This document shows, one piece after another, positions 35,585-45,671 of a stretch of DNA of 64,000 nt. Below the pieces are notes generated by a model, which saw nothing but the letters and a program-made list of their open reading frames with translations, did not search any database and was not told the origin of the DNA. The stretch spans positions 70,531,990 through 70,595,989 of the forward strand of contig CM028384.1 in the NCBI GenBank assembly GCA_013146195.2, given 5' to 3'. The first letter of the stretch is position 1; every line of letters begins with the position of its first letter. The stretch is from Codonopsis lanceolata (Eukaryota; Streptophyta; Magnoliopsida; Asterales; Campanulaceae). A program made the position numbers and the translations under genes.

Positions 35585-35627
35585 GTATTAATCTTCTTTT
35601 ATTTCAAGGATTGCTATACGAGGTTTG

Positions 35628-35628
<1 letters not shown>

Positions 35629-35661
<33 letters not shown>
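35629..35661. repeat. (TA)n microsatellite in a MULE intron
   Basis: About 16 TA units lie inside the inferred intron 35585-35695. Confidence 0.95.
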
Positions 35662-35666
<5 letters not shown>

Positions 35667-35695
35667 TGAATTTAATCTGTTTTAACTTTCAATAG

Positions 35696-36348
35696 GTTGT
35701 ACGACCATGTACGAGGGCCGGGAAAGCTAGTGGTAATTACGTTCAGCAATTCCCGAAGGAATTTTGGCCTTTCATATTGGGCACAACGAATATCATTCGT
35801 GACATTCATTGTGGTTTTCGTGTCGTAGCCGCGTTTATGTATAGAAGTGAGGAGTCATGGAGCAGGGTTCGAGCAGACTTGTCGATGGAGTTGATGTCAA
35901 ATCAGGAGGTGTACACACGTGTCTTACTTGAACGTAATCGTGTTACTAAAGTGAACGCGAGTCTCCAATACAACGACATTAGTGCTCCCAAGGTATATTG
36001 GTTTGATGCAAATGATATGTGTCATTTGGTGGCATCGTATTACAACATTGCTTTCAAGATATTAGATAAAAAAAACGTTGTTTCACTTACTTGCCATTGA
36101 GGACCGCACCCCCAAATGATCCACATATTATTTATATCGGAAGAGTAAACGGTGATCACTTTATTCAGGTTTGATCACTTTTGATTGCTTTACTTCACTT
36201 ATTTACAATCGGTTGACATATTATTTGGTTTAAATTATTTATTGAGGTCATCTCAATTTATTTGTAGGTTTTTTTACGTGATGGTTACCCTTCAGTGGTT
36301 GTGCCATGGGTCTGGGACCAGAATTGCTTGTCGTCTGCTAATACGTGA
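35696..36348 (+). pseudogene. OTU-like cysteine protease domain of the MULE protein, broken
   Basis: After an intron (GT 35585, AG 35694-35695) the frame continues VVRPCTRAGKASGNYVQQF and then IIRDIHCGFRVVAAFM. This fits the Cys box of OTU deubiquitinases as found fused to plant MULE transposases. The usual DGHC is DIHC here, so the Cys is kept and the Gly is lost. After a frameshift near 36100 comes GRVNGDHFIQ, holding the likely catalytic His, then another intron (GT 36169, AG 36267) and FLRDGYPSVVVPWVW. The exon stops at about 36348. The role of OTU cargo in MULEs is unknown; deubiquitination of host or element proteins is a guess. Confidence 0.65.
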
Positions 36349-36417
36349 AAATTACTTTATATTAAACGACAACTTTCATATAGTGAATCTGTAGGCACAA
36401 CTAGAGTCGTCGGTAGT

Positions 36418-37730
36418 TGATCGATGTATTTTATACGTCGATTTTATATGCTTCTATGACTTAAATTATGCTATTTCACGAGGCTTTTGGCTACTGATAT
36501 ATGTTTTCGGTGAGTTTTGTAAGTTTCAGGGTTTTTAGTGAAAATATGCCAAACTCCAGGGTTTTATGTGCAAATTCCAAGAAAGGCCAAAGATGAAAAA
36601 TGAAGAAGAAACGAAGGAAGCCAAATCTGGAGACCTTGCGGACGCAAGGTACCTCAGACCTTGCGACCGCAAGGTAGGCAATACGATTAACAAAGCAGAA
36701 ATCAAAGGCCAGAAGTGCTGGAGACCTTGCGAACGCAAGGTACTCAACACCTTGCGACCGCAAGGTGATCAAAATGCTACTTTTTCGTATTTTCACACAG
36801 AGATTCGATTGGATTACAACTCCTAGGTATATATTGAAGTCGGATGCCAAGAGCCTGATATAGGGAAAAAACAGTTGGAAGCAGTCTTAGGTAGATTTTA
36901 GATAGTTTTTAGATTGTATAACATAGTTAGATTGTGTAATTACAAGTATTGAAGATCAAATCATGTATCCGTTCATCTCCATGTGCTGTTCATTGTCTAT
37001 GATGAACTAAATCATCCATAATCTAGGAGGTGGGAGGTAACTTGTATCGAATTTATGTTTTGATTCATATATATGTTCATTCAATTCTTGTTGATTGTGG
37101 TGTTTATCAATCCCTCTATTATTTTGCTTTGAACAAATGAATGTAATCGCAAATAATAAAGGCCTAGAGGTGCGGATAACTGCATGACCAATGTGCATAT
37201 GTCGTACACTGGCTCACCATCACAATAAATTGGACCTATCGATGCACGAGAGTGATAAGTTAGGACCAGGTTCATACATGATCTAGGTGACAAATAGATC
37301 ATAAATCTAGGTGACAGCTAGATTGAAAGTTCTTGTGCTTAGGATATAGAATGGATGAATGTTGCGGGGATGGAGGCTGAACCAATAGTTCAACAGACTA
37401 TATCTATCTTTAGTGAACGAACTCAAGAAATTGAATGATAATTATTGTAAATTAAACATAAAGGAGATACAGGTGAAACCCAGAATCCTAGATTGTTACC
37501 CACCATAAGATCTTCATATCTTTAATTACTGTTAATTAGTTAAACATCTAACTATAAAATAGTAGTTAGAATAAAATAATTATAAAAACCCCTTTAGATT
37601 AATAATTTGATATCAATAAAGTGCACTGTTCGTGATCTCTTGTCTCTGTGGGTTCGACCCTTGCTTCCAATACTATTCTATAATAGTCTTGTCCACTTGC
37701 AAGGAAAAAGATTAAATAAAACATCGATCA
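36418..37730 (+). repeat. 5' LTR of Athila B
   Basis: It begins TGATCGATG and ends CATCGATCA. The TATA box is at 36828-36835. It is nearly identical to 51352-52655. Confidence 0.95.
36633..36835 (+). promoter_or_regulatory. 5' LTR promoter of Athila B: four palindromes plus TATA box
   Basis: Palindromes lie at 36633-36650, 36658-36675, 36724-36741 and 36749-36766, with pair centres exactly 25 bp apart. Copies read ACCTTGCGGACGCAAGGT or ACCTTGCGACCGCAAGGT. TATATATT starts at 36828. Confidence 0.6.
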
Positions 37731-37736
37731 AGTTTT

Positions 37737-37754
37737 TGGCGCCGTTGTCGGGGA
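37737..37754 (+). other. Primer binding site, tRNA-Asp type
   Basis: TGGCGCCGTTGTCGGGGA lies 6 bp after the LTR, one base different from element A. Confidence 0.85.
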
Positions 37755-37904
37755 CAAGCTAGTTCGCGTAGTTAGTTTGTTGGTAGCGTTGTTTTTAATT
37801 TAATTTAGTTTTTAGTTTAATTTTCGGTTTTTATAAAAATCAAAATACAAAAAGATTTTATTTTATTTTTAGTTAGTTGTTTTTAAATTGCTTTAATTTA
37901 TTTT

Positions 37905-40380
37905 ATGCACGATCGTCGATCTTTGAATCCTAAATTGGTATAACTAAATCAAGAAGATCTTGAAAGTCAAGCTTTCCAGTCTGATAATCAAGAACAATTG
38001 AATCAAGAGGATCCTCTGGTTGATCCTCCAATGGAAGAAAATAATAATAATTGAAATCCTGACAATCCATTTAACCCAATTAACAGGAATCAAAGAGAAG
38101 AAGAACCTACAAGAAGAAATATGGAAGTAGTGGTAAACCAAAGAACTATTAATGACTTTAGTAGACCTTCATTAAATGTTGTGACATCATGTTTAGTCTT
38201 GCCAGATGCTGTAAGGAATTTCGAACTAAAAGGTCATTATTTTAATGCTATACCATATTTTCATGGAATGCCTCATGAAAATCCTGTCAGTTTCTTAAGA
38301 GAATATGAATACATGATGAGTACTTTTCCTTTAGGAGGGTTGACTAAAGATCAAATTAAAATGAAATATTTTCCCAGTGCATTAAAAGAATTGGCAAAGC
38401 GATGGTTTATGAACTTAACACCTAATAGTATTTATACTTGGGCTCAATTATATGATTTGTTTATGAGTAAATTTTACAAGCATGCATCTCTTCGAATATA
38501 GAAAACAAATCATGTCATTCCAAAATGAACCTGTGAAACATTCCATGAGTCATGGGATAGATTTAAAAATCTGCTCATTATGTGTCCTCACCATAATTTG
38601 GCTCAACATGTGTTAGTGCTTCAATTTTATCATGGTCTTTCGCCAGACTTACAAACTATGGTTGATAGTGCGGCTGGTGGTTCTATTTATAGAATGACAC
38701 CAGAAGCACTAGAAGAATTATTTGAGATGTTAAGTATTAATTATCAATAGAAAAGTGTTAGAGGTAAAAATAGAAGCCTATATCAAATACAAGATAAAAT
38801 AGATACTCAAGCTCAATTTGAAAATTTGCAAATTCAAGAAGCATGTGCTTTATGTGGATTATATTCTCATGCTACTAATTTTTGTCCATCAAGTGCTATG
38901 TATTCTGAACAGGCTAATGCTATGAATATGTACCCTCAAAGGCCAAGGAATGATCCCTATTCAAACACTTATAATCCTGGTTGGAGGAATCATCCTAACT
39001 TTTCTTGGGGAGGAAATAAGCCTTTACAACCTCAACAATTCCAGCCTCAACCACCTCAACCTCCACAATTTCCAAATCAAAATCAATTGAGAATTGAAGA
39101 AGTTCCAAAACAAGATGGAGCAAGTAAAGGTCAAGCAGCCTTGATGAAATATATGCTTGAAGAGATTGAAAATCTAAAGAAGCACATTGTGAATTCTGAA
39201 GCTGATAAAAGAGAAGAAGGGAAGTTCCCTAGTCAAACCGAGCAAGCCAAGTCAATCACCGTCTTGCAAAGTGGTAAGGTAATAGGTGAAGAGGTAAGTG
39301 ATACTGATCCTTCTTCTAATGTGCCTGATACAGTAGAAAATTCTGAAAAGGAAATTGAAAAGGATAGTGATAATAGTAAAGATAATAATGAATCGATTAA
39401 TCAAGAAGTAGAAGTTGAAGTTGAAGTTCCAAATAAGGAACAAGAAAAAGAGGTTCAAAATAAAGAGAATCCAGTAGAAGTTGAAAAAGAGTTAGATCAA
39501 GAAGAAGAGGAACCTTATGTGGCTCCACCACCTTATGTTCCTCCAATTCCATTCCCAAGAAGACTTATGAAAAACCGGATGGACAAACAATTTATGAAAA
39601 TTTATAATATGTTATCCAAAGTGAATGTTAATATCCCTTCGCTTAATGTTATTAAAAATATTCCAGCTTATGCAAAGTTTTTCAAAGATCTTCACTCAAA
39701 GAAACACAAGTTTGAAAACAATGAAAAGATTATTGTTTCTGAAAACGTAAGTTCTGTTTTACAACCCGAACTACCCCCTAAGTTAAAAGATCCTGGTAGC
39801 TTTAATATCCAAGTTTCCTTGGGAAGCTCTAAAAAGATGAAAGCAATGCTAGATTTAGGAGCAAGTATTAATTTGATGCCTTTTGCGGTCTATAACGCGA
39901 TTAGGGTTAGGAGAACTAAAACCCACTACTATGCAATTACAATTAGCTGATCGTTCAGTTAAATATCCTTTGGGTATAGTGGAAGACATCCTAGTTCAGG
40001 TTGATAAACTAATCATTCCAGTTGACTTTGTGGTTCTAGAGATGGAAAGGAAGATTTGCACAAATAATGAAGTCTCAATATTGTTAGGCAGACCATTTAT
40101 GGCTACTGCCAATACAATGATTAATGTGAAAAATGGTAAACTCACAATGTCAGTCCTAGGTGAAACTGTTGAAATCTCTGTTTTTGATGCTATGAATAGA
40201 CCTAGTGACATAAATGCATGTTTTTCAATAGATGAAATTGAAAAGTTATCAACTGAAACTTTTGAAGAAGATAATAAAGATGAAGACTATGAGAGAGATA
40301 GATTTATAGTTTATGATGATAGTCCTATCCCTCCCATAAAAATTGACATTGATGAGATTGAAAGAGAAATAGAAGAGGAA
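37905..40380 (+). pseudogene. gag: Athila B gag and protease, broken
   Basis: The first ATG (37905) meets a TAA at codon 13 (37941) and a TGA at 38052, the same two stops as element A. A downstream ATG near 38121 starts the conserved gag core. Other breaks are a frameshift at about 38496, a stop near 38749 and a frameshift near 39890. The CX2CX4HX4C knuckle is at 38844-38885, and the protease motif DLGASINLMP is near 39850. Gln/Pro-rich and Glu-rich linkers flank the knuckle. Confidence 0.85.
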
Positions 40381-43300
40381 GAAAGACAAGAGAGAGAAAA
40401 GTTAGAAGCTAGTAAAAAGAAAGATAAAGAAGATATAGAGAAAGAATCAGAAAATAGATCTGATAAATCTGAAAAAGTAGAAGAAGAAAGTAATGAAATC
40501 AAGGAAGATGAAGTAGAGATTTTGAAATCTCTCTTTGAAGAAATTGAGATAGAGAATGTCGAAGTAGAAATTAAAGAAGATGAAAAAGTAAAGAATGAGG
40601 AGGCTAAAATAAAAGAAACAATTAAAGCAGAAAATTCTGAATGTATGTCATCTATTATTAATTCTCCTAAAGTTGAAGAATTAAAGCCATTACCACCACA
40701 TTTAAAATATGCATTTTTAGGGGAAGGTAACACTTTGTTGGTTATTATAGCAGCCGACTTAATGGAAGAGCAAGAAGCTAGTTTATTAAAAGTTTTATGG
40801 ACACATAGAGAAGCTTTAGGATGGTCCCTAGCTGATTTAAAAGGTATTAGTCCATCTATGTGCATGCATAAAATACATCTAGAAGAAGGTAGTAAACCTT
40901 CAAGAGAAAGGCAAAGAAGACTTAACCCACACATGGAAGAAGCCGTAAGAAAAGAAGTTCTTAAGCTCTTAGATGCGGGTATAATTTACCCTATATTCGA
41001 TAGTAAATGGGTTAGTCCTGTTCAAGTAGTTCCTAAAAAGTCAGGAATTACGGTTGTTAAAAATGAGAAAGATGAATTAGTCCCTACAAGAACAATAACT
41101 GGTTATAGAATGTGCATTGATTTGCGAAAACTTAATGCGGCAACCAGGAAAGACCACTTTCCTTTGCCATTTATTGATCAAATCCTTGAAAGACTAGCCG
41201 GTCATGAATATTATTGCTTTCTTGATGGTTTTTCTGGTTACAATCAGATCCCTGTTGCACCCGAAGACCAAGAGAAAACAACTTTTACATGCCCCTTTGG
41301 TACTTTTGCTTTTAGGAGAATGTCATTTGGATTATGTAATGCACCATCTACTTTTCAAAGATGCATGATTTCTATATTTTCAGATTTAGTTGAAAGATGC
41401 GTTGAAGTTTTCATGGATGATTTTTTCAGTTTTTGGAAATTCTTTTGATCACTGTTTAGAAAATCTTACATCGATCTGAAAAGATCTTTGTGAAACAAAT
41501 TTAACTTTAAGTTGGGAGAAAAGTCACTTCATGGTCAAACATGGAATTGTCTTAGGGCATGTTGTTTCAAATAAAGGCATTGAAGTTGATAAAGCTAAAA
41601 TTGAAGTTATTTCACAACTACCCCCTCCCACTTCAGTTAAAGGTGTTAGAAGTTTTCTAGGGCATGCTGGTTTTTATCGAAGATTTATAAAAGACTTTTC
41701 CAAAATCTGTAAGCCTCTATGTAACTTGCTAGCAAAAGATACATAATTTATTTTTGATAAAGAATGTTTAGAAGCTTTTAATTTATTGAAAGAAAAATTA
41801 ACTACTGCCCCTATTTTATCCGGCCCTGATTGGTCACTTCCTTTTGAAATCATGTGTGATGCATCAGATTTTGCGATTGGAGCCGTGTTAGGACAAAGGG
41901 TAGATAGAAAGCCTCATGTGATCCATTATGCTAGTAGAACTCTAAATGATGCACAATTGAATTATACAACTACAGAAAAAGAGTTTTTAGCAGTAGTATA
42001 TGCTTTAGAAAAATTTATATCATATCTGTTAGGATCAAAAATGATAATATTTTCTGATCATTCTGCATTAAAATATCTGTTGAATAAGAAAGATGCTAAA
42101 CCAAGATTAATTACATGGATGTTATTGTTACAAGAATTTGACATTACAATTAAAGATAAAAAGGGAACCGAGAATGTCGTAGCTGACCATTTGTCTAGAT
42201 TAGAATTTTCACCCTTGCTTGAACGTCAATTTATTGATGATCCTGTTCCCATAAATGATGATTTTCCTGATGAGCAACTTTTAGCAATTAAAGATTCAGA
42301 CCCTTGGTATGCTGATTTTGTCAATTACTATGTGTCTGATATCATTAATCTTGATTTTGATCATTATGAAAAGAAGAAATTTTTTGCTGAAACAAAAAAT
42401 TATTTTTGGGAAGCACCTCATTTATACAAAATATGTTCAGATTCTTTAATAAGGAGATGTATTCCAGAAAAAGACCAACAAGGTATTATGGAATTCTGCC
42501 ATGGATACTCTTGTGGAGGTCATTTTAGTGGAAACAAAACTGCTAGAAAAATTTTGCAATCAGGTTTATATTGGCCTACAGTTTTTAGAGATTGTGAATT
42601 ATTTTATAGAACATGTGATAAGTGTCAAAGAACAGGTGGACTAGGAAAGAGAAACGAGATGCCCTTGCATATTAATTTGGTTGTCGAAATCTTTGATGTT
42701 TGGGGTATTGATTTCATGGGTCCCTTTCCAGTATCAAATCAAATAATTGTGAATATATTTTAGTAGCGATTGATTACGTATCTAAATGGATTGAAGCGGA
42801 GCAACCAAGACAAATGATGGCAAAACAGTTGGTTAAATTCGTAGAAGATTTGTTTGCTATATATGGAGTACCTAAGGCCATAATAAGTGACCAAGGAACT
42901 CATTTTACCAATAAGTTGTTGAATAATGTCCTCAAGAAGCATGGCGTAACTCACAAGTTGGCTACACCTTATAATCCTCAAACATCTGGCCAAGTAGAGG
43001 TAAGCAATAGGCAAATTAAAGCAGTATTAGAAAAGACCGTTAGGCCTAATCGTAAAGATTGGGAATCTAAACTCAAGGATGCTTTATGGGCATACCGAAC
43101 TGCTTTTAAAACCCCCATAGGAATGAGTCCATATAGAATGGTATATGGCAAAGCTTGCCATTTACCGGTTGAAATTGAGCATAAAGCCTATTGGGTTGTT
43201 AAAGAATTAAACTTAGATTTAACTATGGCTGGAGAAGAAAGATTGTTTCAATTAAATGAATTAGAAGAACATAGGTTGAATTCATATGAAAATGCAAAGA

Positions 43301-43608
43301 CATATAAAGAAAAGACCAAGAAATATCATGACATGGGGTTAGCCAACAAGATGTTTCATCCAGGGATGAAAGTGTTACTTTTTAATTCTAGACTTAGGTT
43401 ATTCCCTGGAAAGTTAAAATCTAAATGGTCTGGTCCCTTTATAATCGTACGAATCTATCCTCATGGAGCTGTTGATATTCAAAATCCTAAAAATAATGAA
43501 ATTTTCAAAGTTAATGGACACCGACTCAAGCCATACTTAGAGCCGATGTCAGTTGAACGAACAATTGAGTTAATTCGTTTGGCTGACAATGAACCACCCC
43601 GGGATTAG
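40381..43608 (+). pseudogene. pol: Athila B RT, RNase H and integrase, broken
   Basis: The frame is open from the protease through most of RT. The FMDD motif lies at 41410-41421 and is followed at once by a 1-nt frameshift in a T-run. A TAA at 41744 is shared with A. RNase H (about 41786-42200) carries MCDASDFAIG. Integrase has a zinc region (about 42490-42640), DFMGPF, a frameshift near 42748, SDQGTHF and SGQVEV, and ends at TAG 43606-43608 after KVNGHRLKPYLE. Confidence 0.9.
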
Positions 43609-43952
43609 GCTTGCAGTTGGGTCGAGCCAAAGACGTTAAACAAAGGCGCTAAATGGGAGGCAACCCACTATTTTGAATGATATTGCTTTTATAGTTAGTT
43701 TAAATATGTTATTCTCCGTTAAATGTATTTTTGGGACATTTAATTTTTAATTAAATATGCCAAAATTCAAGTTTGGGGGAGAAAAGCATCTTAGTGTTGT
43801 ATTTATATGTTGCTAATAATTTTAGTTTAGAGTTTTTGTTAAGCTTTTGCAATACAGGAAAGTTACAAAACATAACGGAAGTTAACGGAAAAGGGCTAAA
43901 CTGCAAAACTGTTGAAAAGAATGAAAAGAAATCAAGATGGACAGTTCTGGAC
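43609..43952 (+). other. Spacer after Athila B pol with stem-loop and PPT-like tract
   Basis: No gene. TGGGAGGCAACCCA (43654-43667) can fold into a short stem. AAGTTTGGGGGAGAAAAG (43770-43787) is a PPT-like tract far from the 3' LTR. Confidence 0.65.
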
Positions 43953-44129
43953 ACCTTGCGGACGCAGGTGTGGAGGACCTTGCGACCGCAAGGCCCCCAG
44001 TAAATGCGAATCTCGTGCAACGTACAGTCAGAACATGGGGAATCAGCGGGAAGTTGAATCGCTTTGACTGACCACCTTGCGGTCGCAAGGTGTGGCAGAC
44101 TTTGCGACCGCAAGGTCCCTTTATATAAG
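43953..44129 (+). promoter_or_regulatory. Internal promoter ahead of env-like ORF, Athila B
   Basis: Palindromes lie at 43953-43969 (one base shorter), 43977-43994, 44074-44091 and 44099-44116, with centres about 25 bp apart within pairs. TTTATATAAG lies at 44120-44129, again 4 bp after the last palindrome. A leader of about 450 bp (44130-44576) leads to the env-like ATG. Confidence 0.6.
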
Positions 44130-44576
44130 ACATTGCCGAGCCATTTGCAGAAACACCAGAATTCTCTCCCTCTTTCAAACAAACAGCAGTAGCCGCCTCC
44201 CTCTTCCAATTCCGGCGAAATCAGTCCAGATTCCGGCTCTACTCCCAAAGATCTTCTCCCTCCTTCACCAAATCTTCATCTTCTACCTCTCCACCAACCC
44301 CATTGCACTCCATGGAAGCTTGAAGAAGCTTTGAAGAAAGAGGAAGACAACACCATTGTTGCCGACGCCGCTCAAACTCCGGCTGCACTCAACTCTAAAT
44401 CTGCAACTAACAAGTAATCTTAACCCCTTTCTTTAATTTTTACGTCAAATTTTTGCATGCTAGGGTGTTAGATATTTTTCACGTAGATATAATTTTGCAT
44501 GCTTTAGGAATAATTTTTAATTTTAAAATTTTGAAAATTCATTTTTAAATACTTAGTTTTTAATTTTTCAAACAAA

Positions 44577-45671
44577 ATGTTCCGTAAGCGTAGAAATACC
44601 GGTGCTTCATCCTCCCGCCCTGTTCAGGAGGAGGAACCTAATTTTGACCACACCCGATTCGTGTCCTACGAGGCCTCTGAAAAATATGCGGCCAAACTCT
44701 CCAAGTCCTTGGTTCTCGAGAGGGGATTTAAGGCTGAAGAATTTGGCCTCCGTCCAAATTTTACGGTCCGTAGGTGGGGGCGTTTGACCGACTCTCCGGA
44801 AAAGGCAGCAGTGGTGCCTATTGTCCGAGAGTTCTATGCCAATGGCCGCATTGGCATAGATGGGGGTGTTTTTGACACCATTAATGTTAGGGACGTTGTA
44901 GTAGACTTTTCGTCCCAAAGCATTAACGAATATTTTGGGACCTCCAACTTTGCGGTTGGTGCCGATAATTTTAGCACACACCTCCATCCCCCTATCCCTG
45001 TCGAGGTGGTCAATGCGACCATCGCCCTCCCTAGTATTGAGTGGACCTACAACCGTAATCCACCCTTTGGTCCACGCACCATGGAGGAGTCCTTCCTTCT
45101 GAACACGGCCAAGCCTGTGTTCAAATTTGTTTGTGGTCGTCTCATGCCCTCCAGTCACCAACATACGGTGACTTGGGAAAGGGCTGTCTTGACCAACACC
45201 ATTATGTCCGGTGGGTCTGTTGATGTTGGTCGTCTGATCAACGGCCAAATCAAGACCCTTATTAGAGGTGCCACGAATGCGGGATTCGTGTTCCCGCATT
45301 TGATCACCGAGTTGTGTAGGAGGGTAGGCGTGAGATGGCCCAGACATGCGGAGAGGCTTAAGGCTGGTCCGGCCATTACTAGGGCCATTTTGTTTGAGCA
45401 CCAACAGCAACCGAGAGTGAGGGTTCCTCACGGGGAGGAACCCAAAGAGGAGGAGGAGGACCCGCTCGTAGGGATCTCCAATAGGCTAGAAGAGGTTTCC
45501 CTAGAAGCCCAAATGGCAACTCAACAGTTGGCACAAATACGTGCCGACCAAGAGCGGCTATTTGGGTGGTTTAACACAGTGGGACAAAATGTCACCACTT
45601 ATTATGGGTTGCCTTCTGGCACGATCCCCGAGTTTCGTCCTCATTCGTTATTTCCGCCCGACTCACTGTGA
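44577..45671 (+). CDS. Env-like accessory protein of Athila B, intact 364-residue ORF
   Basis: The ORF is open from ATG 44577 to TGA 45669-45671, although gag-pol of the same element is broken. The protein starts basic (MFRKRRNTGASSSR). Its central part, residues about 30-280, resembles the 'putative plant transposon protein' family found after pol in Athila elements. A Glu-rich stretch (KEEEEDPL) and a probable coiled-coil C-terminus follow. I see no signal peptide and no convincing membrane segment, so a true envelope role is not supported. It lies about 450 bp downstream of an internal TATA box and palindromes, which may give it its own transcript. Broken relatives lie at 4184-4544 and 23764-24176. 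Function unknown. Confidence 0.8.
   Translation: MFRKRRNTGASSSRPVQEEEPNFDHTRFVSYEASEKYAAKLSKSLVLERGFKAEEFGLRPNFTVRRWGRLTDSPEKAAVVPIVREFYANGRIGIDGGVFDTINVRDVVVDFSSQSINEYFGTSNFAVGADNFSTHLHPPIPVEVVNATIALPSIEWTYNRNPPFGPRTMEESFLLNTAKPVFKFVCGRLMPSSHQHTVTWERAVLTNTIMSGGSVDVGRLINGQIKTLIRGATNAGFVFPHLITELCRRVGVRWPRHAERLKAGPAITRAILFEHQQQPRVRVPHGEEPKEEEEDPLVGISNRLEEVSLEAQMATQQLAQIRADQERLFGWFNTVGQNVTTYYGLPSGTIPEFRPHSLFPPDSL

Noticed and set aside
44607..45431. 274-residue minus-strand ORF
   Set aside because: It fully overlaps the intact env-like ORF on the other strand, which has recognisable relatives; this frame has none.
44577..45671. A true viral envelope protein
   Set aside because: No signal peptide, membrane segment or Cys pattern of a glycoprotein is visible.
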